Notes: generated by a model from the letters alone, not told the origin. A DNA stretch of 64,000 bases from Vicinamibacterales bacterium (GCA_036504215.1 DASXVO010000040.1:62001-126000), one strand, 5' to 3'. Positions 8,454 through 18,074 are shown, numbered from the stretch's first letter. Numbers and translations are program-made.

Positions 8454-9845
8454 ATGCCTCGATGCCGCGCGTATCTCCTCTGCGGAGCGGTGCTGGCCCT
8501 CGGTGGCTGCTCGCTCGCTCCGAAGTACGCCCGCCCCGCCGCTCCGGTTCCGCCCACCCTTCCGAGCGCCGGGATGGTGGCCGGTGCGCCCCAGGTGACG
8601 GAGGTTCCCTGGCGGGAGTTCTTCACGGACGGACGGCTCCGGGCGGTGGTCGAGAAAGCCCTCGCCAACAACCGTGACCTGCGAATTGCCACGCTCAACA
8701 TCGAGCGGGCGAGGGCCCTGTACCGCGTGCAGCGTGCCGATCTCTTCCCAACGGTTGCCGTCGCCGCCAACGCGTCGAACCAGCACATTCCGAGCAAGGT
8801 CTCAGGCACCGCCGACGGGTACACGGCGACACAGTACACGGTGGCCCTTGGCGTGTCCGCCTGGGAGATCGACGTGTTCGGCCGCGTCCGCAGCCTCGAG
8901 GCGGCGGCCCTCGAGCAGTACCTCGCCACCGAGCAGGCGGGCCGCGCGGCGCAGATGGCCGTCGTCGCCGCCGTCGCGCACGCCTACCTCACGCGGGCGG
9001 CGGATGAGGACGGCCTCCGGCTCGCCACGGGGACCCTCGAGGCGCAGCAGGCATCCCTCGCCCTCATCCAGAAGACGCGCGATCTCGGCATCGCCTCCGA
9101 CCTCGAGCTCAGCCAGGTGCGAAGCCAGGTCGAGGCGGCGCGCGCCGACATCGCCCGCTATACGTCGTACCTGGCCGTGGACCTGAATGCCCTCCAGGTC
9201 CTCGTCGGTACCTCGGTCGGTCCCGATCTCCTGCCCGCCAGCCTGTCGGCCGTGAGTCCGCCACGCCCGATCTCGGCCGGCGTCTCCTCCGACGTGCTCC
9301 TTCGCCGGCCGGACATCCTCATGGCCGAACACCAACTCCGTTCGGCGAACGCGAACATCGGCGCCGTGCGTGCCGCGTTCTTCCCCCGCATCGCCCTGAC
9401 GATGGGTGTGGGATCGGCAAGCGCAGAGCTGACATCACTGCTGGGCGCCGGGACAGGCATCTGGAGCTTCGCCCCGCAGCTCGTGCAGCCGCTCTTCACC
9501 GCGGGCGCGACGAAGGCGAGGCTCGAGGCGTCGAAGGTGGATCGCGAGATCGCCGTCGCGCGCTACGAGCAGGAGATTCAGCAGGCCTTCGCCGAGGTCT
9601 CGAACGCGCTGACGCTCCGCCGGACTCTCGTGAGCCAGCGGGAAGCGCAGGAGGCGCTTGTCTTGTCCCTCGAAGAGACGCTTCGCCTGTCCGATGCCCG
9701 CTACAAGGCGGGCCTCGACGGCTACCTCGGCGTGCTCGTCGCTCAGCGGGCGCTCATCGCGGCGCAGCAGGCGCTGGTCGCCGTGAGGTTCGCCGAGCAG
9801 GCCAACCTCGTCACGCTCTACAAGGTCCTGGGCGGAGGGGTGTGA
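8454..9845 (+). CDS. Outer-membrane efflux channel lipoprotein, OprM/NodT family
   Basis: A 463-residue TolC-like channel with a lipoprotein signal (lipobox LGGC, Cys19) followed by the typical SLAPKYARPAAPVPP segment. Two repeated helical OEP domains are visible, with NRDLRIATLNIERARA near the start of the first and RSANANIGAVRAAFFPRI in the second. It is the final part of the tripartite pump encoded with the adaptor and RND genes, whose stop at 8449-8451 lies 2 bp upstream of this ATG. The length is normal for NodT-family lipoproteins. Confidence 0.95.
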   Translation: MPRCRAYLLCGAVLALGGCSLAPKYARPAAPVPPTLPSAGMVAGAPQVTEVPWREFFTDGRLRAVVEKALANNRDLRIATLNIERARALYRVQRADLFPTVAVAANASNQHIPSKVSGTADGYTATQYTVALGVSAWEIDVFGRVRSLEAAALEQYLATEQAGRAAQMAVVAAVAHAYLTRAADEDGLRLATGTLEAQQASLALIQKTRDLGIASDLELSQVRSQVEAARADIARYTSYLAVDLNALQVLVGTSVGPDLLPASLSAVSPPRPISAGVSSDVLLRRPDILMAEHQLRSANANIGAVRAAFFPRIALTMGVGSASAELTSLLGAGTGIWSFAPQLVQPLFTAGATKARLEASKVDREIAVARYEQEIQQAFAEVSNALTLRRTLVSQREAQEALVLSLEETLRLSDARYKAGLDGYLGVLVAQRALIAAQQALVAVRFAEQANLVTLYKVLGGGV

Positions 9846-9933
9846 GCGGCCAGCGTGCGCTCCTGCTCCACACCGTGGCGCCTGGCATCCTGCGCGAGGA
9901 GCTCGGCCGACGGCAACAATGTCCGGGCACGCG

Positions 9934-10728
9934 TCAGCCGAACTGGACCGACCTCTTGGTGAATGCCCCATCCATCCACCAGCCCGTGATGGGAAACGAC
10001 GTCCGCGGCGGCTCGTCGGCCACTGCGCCGGCCGCGACGAGAAGCGGCGCGTAGTGCTCCCACGTCGGGAGGGCCGTCCGGGCCGCAGGCGCGCGGACCT
10101 GGAAGTCCATCAGCGCGTCCACGTCGAAGCGCGAGAGCGCGTCGGCTGCCCAGGCATCGAACTCCTTCGCCCATTGAGGGATGCCGGGGCGGAACGCGTA
10201 CCGCATGTTGTGCGTCAGGAATCCGCTGCCGAACACGAGCGTCCCTTCGTCGCGAAGCGGCGCGAGCGCCTGACCGAGCCTGAAGAGTTCCTGAGCGTCG
10301 AGGCCAGGCATCGACACCTGCAGCACGGGGACATCGGCGTCCGGGTACATGGCCACGAGGGGGACGTAGGCGCCGTGGTCGAGCCCTCGGTCCGGATCGT
10401 CGGCCACAGCGATGTCTTTCTGATGCAGGAGGGCGCGGACGCGCGTGGCGAGCTCGGGCGCGCCCGGAGCGGGGTATTGGGTCAGATAGTACCGCTCGGG
10501 GAACCCCGAGAAGTCGTAGATCAGGGGCACCGCCCGGGTCGCGCCGAGCGAGGTTGGACGCTCCTCCCAGTGGGCCGAGACCATGAGAACGTCCTTCGGG
10601 CGTGGCATCGCCTTCGCCCATGAGGCGAGTTCAGCCATCCACGCTTCGTCATCGAGCAGGACGGGCGCCCCGTGCGCCGCGAAGATGACGGGCATCCGAC
10701 CGACCGATCCGCTCCACCTGGTTTCCAT
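9934..10728 (-). CDS. DODA-type (LigB-fold) extradiol ring-cleavage dioxygenase
   Basis: A 264-residue class III extradiol dioxygenase-like protein similar to YgiD/4,5-DOPA dioxygenase. The Fe/Zn-binding and catalytic residues expected of the family can be seen in FAAHGAP (His19), MVSAHWE, GLDHGAYVPL and FGSGFLTHNMR. Natural substrates of bacterial members are mostly unknown catechol-like compounds. The ATG at 10728 has a GAGGGAGAG ribosome site; a second ATG eleven codons in (MPVIFAAHG) is equally family-like. The start region overlaps the LysR gene on the same strand by about 80 bp, so the two are probably cotranscribed. Confidence 0.88.
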   Translation of the reverse strand: METRWSGSVGRMPVIFAAHGAPVLLDDEAWMAELASWAKAMPRPKDVLMVSAHWEERPTSLGATRAVPLIYDFSGFPERYYLTQYPAPGAPELATRVRALLHQKDIAVADDPDRGLDHGAYVPLVAMYPDADVPVLQVSMPGLDAQELFRLGQALAPLRDEGTLVFGSGFLTHNMRYAFRPGIPQWAKEFDAWAADALSRFDVDALMDFQVRAPAARTALPTWEHYAPLLVAAGAVADEPPRTSFPITGWWMDGAFTKRSVQFG

Positions 10729-11668
10729 GCACTCTCCCTCCTGCAAGATCGACGACGAGCATGTCGGCGTCGCTGCCCGAGCGCCGCTTGACCGCCGCCT
10801 CGAGCAGCACGAGGAAGGCGCCGACCGCCTTCGAGACGCTTCGGTCCCGGGCCTGGACCAGATGTAACGACCGGCGCATGCGGCAATCACGAAGCCGAAG
10901 ACCGACCAGACGCCGATCGTGCAGCTCCTGCTGGATGGTCAGGGCCGAGACGAATGCCACGCCGACGCCAGCCGCCACCGACCGCTTGATCGCCTCGGTG
11001 CTCCCCAGGTTCATCATCGGCCGCACCACCACGCCCTTCCGGCCGAGCGCCTCCTCGATGACCTCGCGCGTGCCCGAACCCTGCTCGCGCATCAGTAGCG
11101 GCTCGGTGCAGAACTGGCGGAGGGTGATGGGTCTTGCGGACGCGAACGGGTGCCCGGCAGGAACGATCGGCACCAGCTCGTCCACGAGGAACACACGGGC
11201 CTCCAGTTCCGGCCAGTGGACGAAGCCCTCTGTCACGGCGACGTCCACCCGGTGCTCCGTCAGGTATTGCTGGATCACGTGCGTGTTCGATACTTCCATG
11301 TGCAGGTCGACCTGCGGGTAGCGCCGCCTGAACCGCGCCAGGATCTCCGGCAGGAAATAGACGCCGATGCTCGTGCTGGCTCCGATGGTGAGGCTGCCGC
11401 GCTTCAGCCCCTGCAGCTCGGCGACCGCTCGATCGGCCTGATCGGCCAGGGCGAAGAGTCGGCGGGCGTAACCGGCCAGCAGTTCGCCGGCGGCGGTCAG
11501 CCGAACGCCCTTTGGCAGCCGATCGACGAGGGGTGCGCCGACGGCGCGTTCGAGGAGCTGCAACTGCTTCGACACGGCGGGCTGGCTGATCCGGAGCCGC
11601 TCTCCGGCCCGCGTCACGTTGCCTTCGCGTGCGACCGCATCGAAGATCGCGAGGTGGTTCAGGTTCAT
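10649..11668 (-). CDS. LysR-type transcriptional regulator
   Basis: A 339-residue LysR regulator. The N-terminal winged helix spans residues ~1-60 (LAIFDAVAREGNVTRAGERL, SQPAVSKQLQLLE) and is followed by a periplasmic-binding-protein-like effector domain of the CysB/CbbR/YeiE kind. The final ~40 residues run beyond the usual LysR length and overlap the dioxygenase gene in another frame. The gene is divergent from a YeiH-family exporter, a very common pairing for this subgroup, and the 47-bp shared upstream region has a T-N11-A dyad. It most likely controls the exporter, and perhaps the dioxygenase cotranscribed with it. Confidence 0.9.
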   Translation of the reverse strand: MNLNHLAIFDAVAREGNVTRAGERLRISQPAVSKQLQLLERAVGAPLVDRLPKGVRLTAAGELLAGYARRLFALADQADRAVAELQGLKRGSLTIGASTSIGVYFLPEILARFRRRYPQVDLHMEVSNTHVIQQYLTEHRVDVAVTEGFVHWPELEARVFLVDELVPIVPAGHPFASARPITLRQFCTEPLLMREQGSGTREVIEEALGRKGVVVRPMMNLGSTEAIKRSVAAGVGVAFVSALTIQQELHDRRLVGLRLRDCRMRRSLHLVQARDRSVSKAVGAFLVLLEAAVKRRSGSDADMLVVDLAGGRVHGNQVERIGRSDARHLRGARGARPAR

Positions 11669-11671
11669 GGC

Positions 11672-11686
11672 ATAACTTCAGATTAT
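11672..11686. promoter_or_regulatory. LysR-type binding box (T-N11-A dyad) in the divergent promoter
   Basis: ATAACTTCAGATTAT has inverted ATAA/TTAT ends separated by 7 bp and fits the T-N11-A rule (T11673, A11685). It sits between the LysR start (11668) and the exporter start (11716), where such regulators bind to act on themselves and on the divergent gene. A second AT-rich stretch, ATTATGCATTGGAATTAT, follows at 11699-11716 and may be an activation half-site. Confidence 0.5.
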
Positions 11687-11715
11687 CACCGCAATCAGCA
11701 TTATGCATTGGAATT

Positions 11716-12732
11716 ATGTCTGAAGCATCCGCTACAGTGCAAGACATGGCTGCCGCACGCCGTTCGATCGTGACGAAGATCCTCTTCCCGCTGGCGGTTC
11801 TCTTCGCGCTGACACCGTTCGCGTCGCCCGGAATCGCGCTGGCCGTCGGCCTCGCAATCGCCCTGAGCGCCGGCAATCCCTGGCCGGCCGCGACCCGCCG
11901 GATCAGCCGGCCGCTCCTTCAGGTGTCCGTCGTGTTCCTCGGATTCGGCACCAATCTCATCGCGGTGCTGGCCGCCGCGCGTCACGGCGCGCCGATCGCC
12001 ATGGCGACGATTGCCTTCACCTTCCTGCTTGGTGCCGTCCTCCGGCGCCTGCTGCGCCTTCAGCAATCGACCGCCATGCTGCTCGCCGCGGGCACGGCCA
12101 TCTGCGGAGGGTCTGCCATCGCGGCCGTGGCCCTCGCCACGGCGGCCGCCGAAGCGGAGGTCTCGGTGGCGCTCGGAACGGTCTTCCTGTTGAACGCGGT
12201 GGCGCTCTACGCCTTCCCCCCGTTGGGCCACGCGCTCGGCCTGTCGCAGGTGCAATTCGGCACCTGGGCCGGCATCGGCATCCACGACGTGTCCTCCGTG
12301 GTCGCGGCGGGTTCAGCCTATGGGCAGGTCGCACTCGAGACCGCCACCATCGTCAAGCTCTCGCGCACGCTGTGGATCGTCCCGGTGGCGCTGGTGGCGC
12401 GGTTTGCCGTGCTTCGTGGCGAGGAGAGAGCCGCGGGCGCCGACGCGCCGGCGTCCTCATCGCCGCGGCGTCGGATTGCGATCCCGTGGTTCGTGGGGTT
12501 CTTCCTGATCGCCTCAATCGCAGCCACGTTCATCCAGCCGGTTCACGATCTGGCGCCATTCCTCCTGGCGCTGGCGAAGGCGGGCATGACCGTCACGCTG
12601 CTGCTGATCGGGATGAGCCTGTCACGTTCGTCGCTGCGCGCGGTCGGCCTCAGGCCCTTGCTGCACGGCGTCACCCTGTGGCTGGCCATCAGCGTCATGG
12701 CACTCGCGGCCGTGCGTTGGGCGGGGATCTGA
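11716..12732 (+). CDS. YeiH/UPF0324-family putative sulfate exporter
   Basis: A 338-residue polytopic membrane protein with about ten hydrophobic segments, matching the conserved hypothetical YeiH family. The signatures include a GIALAVGLAIALSAGNPWP region, SVVFLGFGTN, AAGTAICGGSAIAAVA, and the GTWAGIGIHDVSSVVAAGSA block typical of the family. The family is annotated as putative sulfate exporter, though evidence for transport is limited. I chose ATG 11716; ATG 11746 (MAAARRS) is an alternative because a strong ribosome site is missing at the first. It is divergent from a LysR gene, the usual context of YeiH. Confidence 0.85.
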   Translation: MSEASATVQDMAAARRSIVTKILFPLAVLFALTPFASPGIALAVGLAIALSAGNPWPAATRRISRPLLQVSVVFLGFGTNLIAVLAAARHGAPIAMATIAFTFLLGAVLRRLLRLQQSTAMLLAAGTAICGGSAIAAVALATAAAEAEVSVALGTVFLLNAVALYAFPPLGHALGLSQVQFGTWAGIGIHDVSSVVAAGSAYGQVALETATIVKLSRTLWIVPVALVARFAVLRGEERAAGADAPASSSPRRRIAIPWFVGFFLIASIAATFIQPVHDLAPFLLALAKAGMTVTLLLIGMSLSRSSLRAVGLRPLLHGVTLWLAISVMALAAVRWAGI

Positions 12733-12806
12733 GGGCTGGACCAACTAGCCGCAGTCCTGGGGCAGCGCGGCAACCCTCCGGACGCTCGTGCCGTCTAACG
12801 ATTCAC

Positions 12807-15365
12807 ATGACGAGCCTTGCGAGTTCGATCCGCTACGCCATCCGTCAATTCCGGCTGTCGCCCGTCTTCACGGCTGCGGCTGTGCTGACGCTGGCCCTGG
12901 GCATCGGCGGTACCACGGCGATATTCACGCTGGTCCACGCCATCATGCTGCGCTCGCTGCCGGTCTCCGACCCGGCACGGCTGTACAGGATCGGCGACGG
13001 CGACGACTGCTGCGTCGAGGGCGGACCCCAGGACCGCTGGGGCCTGTTCTCCTTTCCGCTCTACGAGCGGCTCGAGGCCGAGGCGCCGGAATTCGAAGAA
13101 GTGACCGCGTTCCAGGCCGGCGGAGCGCGAGTGAGCGTGCGCCGCCAGGGCGTCGACCACGCAGCTCGACCGCTGCGGTCCGAGTACGTGACCGGACGCT
13201 ACTTCTCGACGCTTGGGATCGGCGCGTTCGGTGGGCGTGTGTTCACGACTGCCGACGACAGGCCGTCGGCACCACCCGTTGCCGTGCTCAGCCATCACGC
13301 GTGGCAGGCCACGTACGGCGCCGACCCGTCGGTTGTAGGATCCACGTTCGTCATCGAAGGCCACCCGTTCACGGTGATTGGCGTGGCGCCACCGGGGTTC
13401 TTCGGCGAGACGCTGCGGCCAAATCCGCCCGATCTCTGGCTCCCGCTGCAGCAGGAGCCGCTCATCGACGGCGACGGCGCGTTGCTGCATCAGTCCGTCT
13501 CCGCCTGGCTGCGCGTCATCGGCCGCCTGAAACCTGGCGCGTCTACCGACGGCATGGCTTCGCGCCTGACCGGAGTGCTCCGCCGGTGGATGCGATACGA
13601 CTCCGGCTATCCCTCCAACTGGATGCCGGACGTGATCCGCATGCTCCCCAAACAGGCGATCGCCGTCGTCCCGGCGGGTGCAGGCGTCGGCGTCATGAAG
13701 GAGCAGTACGGACGCAGCCTGCAGATCCTGCTGGCTGTCTGTGGCCTCGTGCTCCTCGTGGCGTGTGCGAACGTCGCAAACCTGCTGCTGGCCCGCGCCG
13801 CCGCCCGCCGCGGACAGACGGCCCTACGTCTCGCGATTGGCGCGACCGGGCGGCAGATTGTCGCGCAGGCGCTCGTCGAAAGCGTGCTCCTTGCGTTGGC
13901 GGGCGGGCTGGTTGGCCTCGCGGTGGCTGTCGGCGCTGCCCGCCTGCTGCTCGCGCTCGCCTTCCCCAGCGCCCGCTTTCTCCCGATTGGCGTTCGGCCG
14001 TCGTTCGTTGTGCTGGTCTTCGCCTTCGGCCTGGCGCTCGTGACCGGTGTCGCGTTCGGTGCCGCTCCCGCCTGGTTTGCGACGCGCACGAACCCGATCG
14101 ACGCGCTGCGCAGACTGGGTCGAAGCAGTGGCGACCGCTCGTCGCTCGCCCGGACCGGGCTGCTCGTCGTGCAGGCGATGCTGTCGGTCGTGCTCGTGGC
14201 GGGCGCGACGATGCTGGCGAGGAGCCTCGCGAACCTGGAACAGCAGGATTTCGGCTTTCGGGTATCGCAACGCGTGGTCGTGTCCCTGAACAGACCGCCC
14301 GCGACCTACTCGCTTCCGCGCCTGACCGCGCTCTACCGCGAGATCGAGCTGCGCCTCAATCGTCTACCCGGCGTGCAAGGCTCGGGGTTGGCGCTCTACA
14401 ATCCGCTCACCGACAACTGGGGCGAGATGATTCTCGTTTCGGGCCATCCGCCGCCGAAGATGGATGGGCAGTCGGGTGCGTCGTGGGATCGGGTGAGCGC
14501 CAACTACCTCCAGAATCTCGGCATGCCAATCGTGCGCGGCCGGCACTTCCGTGCTGCCGACAACGAAACGGGAGCGCTCGTAGCCGTCGTGAACGAGGCG
14601 TTCGTGAAGCGGTTCTTCAAGGACGGCGAAGATCCGCTCGGTCAGCACTTCGGGCTCGACCTGCCCGAGAACGCGGGCACGTTCGAGATCATCGGGGTGG
14701 TGCGCGACGCGAAATTCGCGGGGTTCGCGCTCGACGGGCCGGCGCGTCCGATGTTCTACGTGCCGCTCACCCAGAACGTCCCCTACAAGGACGATCTCAT
14801 GGCACGAGTCGAGCTGCAGTCCCACTTCGTCGGCGGGATCATGCTGGTGACGAATGCCTCGCCCGGCGCGCTCGAACCGGTGCTGACCAGGACGCTGGCG
14901 GAGGTGGACCCGAACCTGACGATCATCAGCGTGAGGACCCTTCAGCAGCAGGTCGACCTCTCGTTCGATCAGGAGCGCGCGGTGGCGAGCCTCGCCGGCT
15001 TGTTCGGGATCGTTGCCCTGCTACTGGCCGCTGTCGGGCTGTACGGCGTGACGGCCTACACCGTCGCCCAGCGGACGGGCGAGATGGGCATCCGCATGGC
15101 GCTCGGCGCCGGCCGGGGCAAGGTGATTGGGTTGGTGCTCGGTTCCGCGTTCAAGCGCGTCGGGGTGGGGCTCGCCCTGGGCCTGCCGCTGGCCGTCGGC
15201 GCCGGACGGCTCATCTCCGCGCAGCTCTACGGTGTGTCGTTCTGGGACCCGATCGCGCTGGCGCTCGCCGTCGCATCCCTTGCCGCGTGCGCGTTGGTCG
15301 CGGCGATCGTCCCGGCCGGCCGCGCCGCGGCCGTTTCGCCGATGACTGCGCTCAGAACGGAGTAG
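12807..15365 (+). CDS. ADOP-type ABC transporter permease (MacB_PCD/FtsX domains, duplicated)
   Basis: An 852-residue permease with two MacB/FtsX halves. Each half has an N-terminal membrane helix, a periplasmic MacB core domain and a three-helix FtsX unit. Recognisable parts are SSIRYAIRQFRLSPVFTAAA with LALGIGGTTAIFTLV at the start, LLVACANVANLLLARAAAR around residue 315, and a final GLYGVTAYTVAQRTGEMGIR. Proteins of this design without their own ATPase are abundant in Acidobacteriota as ADOP (acidobacterial duplicated orphan permeases). No ATPase gene is adjacent. The frame is open far upstream, but ATG 12807 begins the family domain. Confidence 0.9.
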   Translation: MTSLASSIRYAIRQFRLSPVFTAAAVLTLALGIGGTTAIFTLVHAIMLRSLPVSDPARLYRIGDGDDCCVEGGPQDRWGLFSFPLYERLEAEAPEFEEVTAFQAGGARVSVRRQGVDHAARPLRSEYVTGRYFSTLGIGAFGGRVFTTADDRPSAPPVAVLSHHAWQATYGADPSVVGSTFVIEGHPFTVIGVAPPGFFGETLRPNPPDLWLPLQQEPLIDGDGALLHQSVSAWLRVIGRLKPGASTDGMASRLTGVLRRWMRYDSGYPSNWMPDVIRMLPKQAIAVVPAGAGVGVMKEQYGRSLQILLAVCGLVLLVACANVANLLLARAAARRGQTALRLAIGATGRQIVAQALVESVLLALAGGLVGLAVAVGAARLLLALAFPSARFLPIGVRPSFVVLVFAFGLALVTGVAFGAAPAWFATRTNPIDALRRLGRSSGDRSSLARTGLLVVQAMLSVVLVAGATMLARSLANLEQQDFGFRVSQRVVVSLNRPPATYSLPRLTALYREIELRLNRLPGVQGSGLALYNPLTDNWGEMILVSGHPPPKMDGQSGASWDRVSANYLQNLGMPIVRGRHFRAADNETGALVAVVNEAFVKRFFKDGEDPLGQHFGLDLPENAGTFEIIGVVRDAKFAGFALDGPARPMFYVPLTQNVPYKDDLMARVELQSHFVGGIMLVTNASPGALEPVLTRTLAEVDPNLTIISVRTLQQQVDLSFDQERAVASLAGLFGIVALLLAAVGLYGVTAYTVAQRTGEMGIRMALGAGRGKVIGLVLGSAFKRVGVGLALGLPLAVGAGRLISAQLYGVSFWDPIALALAVASLAACALVAAIVPAGRAAAVSPMTALRTE

Positions 15366-15412
15366 CGCCAGCCCAGCCTCGCCCGCACATTGACCTCGAC
15401 GCTGCGCCGCGA

Positions 15413-17875
15413 CTACTCCTGTCGAAGCGCGAGGGCAGGGTGAAGACGGGCAGCGCGGAGCGCCGGCACATAGCAGGCAACGACGCCCGTGACGATCAGG
15501 ACGAACGTCGTCGCGGCGAGCACGACGGGGTCGTAGGGTGCCACGCCGAACAGCAGGCCGCGCGCCAGGCGGGCGAACACGCCGGACACGACGAGACCCG
15601 CGGCCGCGCCGCCCATCACGACCACCACGCCCTCGCGCAGCACGACGCGGAGAACCTGCAGGCGTGTGGCGCCGAGCGCGACCCGGATGCCGATCTCTCG
15701 AGTGCGGCGAGCCACCGAAAATGCGGCCACGCCGTAGACACCAACGGCTGCGAGCGCCATGGCGAGCAGCGCCATGACGCCGAGGACCGAGGCGGCGAGC
15801 CGGACCGGCATGATCGAGACGCCGACCTGATCCTCGAGCGATCGTACGTCGAAGATCGGCACGTCGCGATCGATTGAGCCGAGTCGCGCAACGATCGACC
15901 GCGCCATGACGTGCGGATTCCCGTCCGCCCGCACGTGAAGGACCACTGAGGAGACGTTGTGCTGGCCGAGCGGCAGGTAGACATATGGCGTCGGCTCCTC
16001 GTTGACCGTCACGTACTTTCCGGTTCCCGCCACCCCGATCACCTCGAGCCAATCGGGCGCCCGCTCGAGCCGGATGCGCCGGCCGATGGGATCCCGCCCG
16101 GGCCAGTATCGGGCTGCAAACGTCTGGTTGACGATTGCCACAGTGGGAGAACCTCCGCGGCTCTCCGGGCCGAACGATCGGCCCCGCAGGATCGGAATTC
16201 GCATCGTATCGAAGTGCTCGGACGTGACGATGTTGTACGCGACATCCGGCGCGCCGTCGCGGTCCTGGCGGTCGCCGACAACCACCTGTTGGCGCTCAGA
16301 CACGACGCCGAGTGGGACGAACTGCGCGAGGCTCGCGCTCCGCACGCCGGGCAGCGTGGCCATCGTCGTCATGACACGGTCGTAGAACTCACGGGTCTTC
16401 GATGCGCTCCCGTACCGCGACCCTGGTTCCACGCTGAGAATCAGCACGCCGCGAGGATCGAACCCGAGGTCGAGACGCTCCGCCTGCTGAAGGCTCCTCA
16501 ACACGAGGCCGGCGGTGGCCGAGAGCAGGACGCCGGCGGCCACCTGCGCGGCCACGAAAGTCTGACGCACGCGCCGCCGCCGCCGCACGGATCCCGCCTG
16601 TCCCTTGAGCACGGCGGCCGGCCGGAGGCCAGAACTGGACCAGGCTGGTGCCAGGCCGACGAGAATGCCAGTCCCGATCACGAGCAACACGGCGACGCTG
16701 AGCACCATGCGATCCATGGATGCGTCGACGCCGACGGGAACGGAGGCCGGAGGGCGAAACGCGGACAGCGCCCCGGTGAGCCACTGAGACAGCGCGAGGC
16801 CGACGAGGCCGCCGCCGACCGACAGGAGCAGGCTCTCGACGAGGACCTGCCGGACGATCTGCCAGCGCGTCGCGCCGAGCGCCAGCCGCATCGCCATCTC
16901 CCCTGCGCGGGCCGCGGATTGCGCGAGCATCAGGTTCGCCACGTTCACGCACGCGACGAGCAGCACGAGCAGGACCACGAGCGCCAACAGCGTCATGAAG
17001 GCGACCACCGGCGCGCGAGCCGCCGGGAAGATGCGGAACTGGCTCTCGGACAAGATGCTGACCACGCGGGCCCGGCCATTCGCATCTCGCCACGTGTCGG
17101 GGTGATCCTGGTACAACCGCCCAGCAATCGTCCAGAACTCAGCCCGAGCCTTGGACACCGGGACGCCGGCCCCCAAACGGCCCAGCAGGAGCAGCGTCCG
17201 CGTGCCGCGCACCTTCGTCCACCCTGTTGTCCGGAGTTCGGGCGGCATCAGTGCGCTCGACTGCAGGATCGGAATCCAGACATCGACGATCAGGCCCCGC
17301 AGCGTGCCACGGAACGACGGAGGAGCAACGCCGGTGACCACGAAGGGGTGCCCGTTGAGCTGTACCGTGCGGCCCACGATGGCCGTCTCGGCCCCGTATT
17401 TCCGCTTCCAGTACCCATGACTGATGACGGCGGTCGCCGTTGGCGCGTCCTCGCGATCGTCGTCGGGAACCAACGTGCGGCCCAGCATCGCGTTGACGCC
17501 AACCGTCTGGAAGTAGTTTCCGCTGACGAGCTCCGCAAACACGCGTTCGCTCTCGCCGCCGCCTCGCATGGTGACCGCCATCGGGGAGGAGGCGGCCAGT
17601 CCCGACAGCGACCTCGTGCGGTCACGGAAGTCGCAGTAGTCCGGGTACGAGTTGGGCCCGTAGAACAGAGCGCCGTCACGGCCGCTCGTGTAGACGCCGA
17701 CGACGCGTTCCGGCTGGTGGAACGGGAGAGGCCGAAACAGGAGCGCGTCGATGAAGCTGAAGACGCTCAGGCTCGCGCCGATGCCGAGGCCGATCGACAG
17801 AATGGCGACGAGTGTCGCGCCCCTGTGTCGAACCATCGTTCGCGCGCTGATCCGCAGTTCCCGCCACCATTCCAT
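15413..17875 (-). CDS. ADOP-type ABC transporter permease at the end of the RiPP operon
   Basis: An 820-residue MacB_PCD/FtsX permease of the same duplicated design as the gene at 12807, beginning MEWWRELRISARTMVRHRGA and LSIGLGIGASLSVFSF, with LVACVNVANLMLAQSAARAG mid-protein and GVYGVAAFSVARRTREIGIR near the end. Its ATG has a GGAGGGC ribosome site and lies only 28 bp after the stop of the 56-aa precursor-like peptide on the same strand, so it is likely the last gene of that operon. MacB-type permeases can move peptides and lipoproteins from the periplasm, so a role in export of, or immunity to, the peptide product is possible but unproven. No partner ATPase is adjacent. Confidence 0.88.
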   Translation of the reverse strand: MEWWRELRISARTMVRHRGATLVAILSIGLGIGASLSVFSFIDALLFRPLPFHQPERVVGVYTSGRDGALFYGPNSYPDYCDFRDRTRSLSGLAASSPMAVTMRGGGESERVFAELVSGNYFQTVGVNAMLGRTLVPDDDREDAPTATAVISHGYWKRKYGAETAIVGRTVQLNGHPFVVTGVAPPSFRGTLRGLIVDVWIPILQSSALMPPELRTTGWTKVRGTRTLLLLGRLGAGVPVSKARAEFWTIAGRLYQDHPDTWRDANGRARVVSILSESQFRIFPAARAPVVAFMTLLALVVLLVLLVACVNVANLMLAQSAARAGEMAMRLALGATRWQIVRQVLVESLLLSVGGGLVGLALSQWLTGALSAFRPPASVPVGVDASMDRMVLSVAVLLVIGTGILVGLAPAWSSSGLRPAAVLKGQAGSVRRRRRVRQTFVAAQVAAGVLLSATAGLVLRSLQQAERLDLGFDPRGVLILSVEPGSRYGSASKTREFYDRVMTTMATLPGVRSASLAQFVPLGVVSERQQVVVGDRQDRDGAPDVAYNIVTSEHFDTMRIPILRGRSFGPESRGGSPTVAIVNQTFAARYWPGRDPIGRRIRLERAPDWLEVIGVAGTGKYVTVNEEPTPYVYLPLGQHNVSSVVLHVRADGNPHVMARSIVARLGSIDRDVPIFDVRSLEDQVGVSIMPVRLAASVLGVMALLAMALAAVGVYGVAAFSVARRTREIGIRVALGATRLQVLRVVLREGVVVVMGGAAAGLVVSGVFARLARGLLFGVAPYDPVVLAATTFVLIVTGVVACYVPALRAARLHPALALRQE

Positions 17876-17903
17876 GGTGCCCTCCGATCGGCAGGTCGCT
17901 CAA

Positions 17904-18074
17904 CTATCCGTCGCGTCGCGTTCGCTCGCGCCGTATCTCGTCGCCGAGTTCGCCGAGGGCCGGCTCGGTGACGTGATTCCAGGTCCACCCCGTTGCACGA
18001 CCGAGCGAGGCACAGGGCGGGTCGGGATCCGTGAGAATCCGGGACGCCGTGATCAATCCGCGATTGACTTCCAT
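17904..18074 (-). CDS. Putative RiPP precursor peptide 1 (56 aa)
   Basis: A 56-residue gene with a strong ribosome site, GGAGGTGA, 6 bp before ATG 18074. The peptide reads M-E-V-N-R then GLITASRI, LTDPDPPCASL, GRATGWTWNH and a charged tail ending RRERTRRDG. It aligns without gaps over 34 residues to the 43-aa peptide encoded 168 bp upstream: identical positions are M1, N4, G6-S11, I13, P17-P19, C21-L24, G29-W30 and H34. The conserved GLITAS block could be the recognition part, and the C/S/W/H-rich part the modified core. The longer Arg/Glu-rich tail is unique to this copy and may be a follower. It is followed by an FtsX permease and preceded by the exporter and radical SAM genes. The function is inferred from size, pairing and context. 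Confidence 0.75.
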   Translation of the reverse strand: MEVNRGLITASRILTDPDPPCASLGRATGWTWNHVTEPALGELGDEIRRERTRRDG

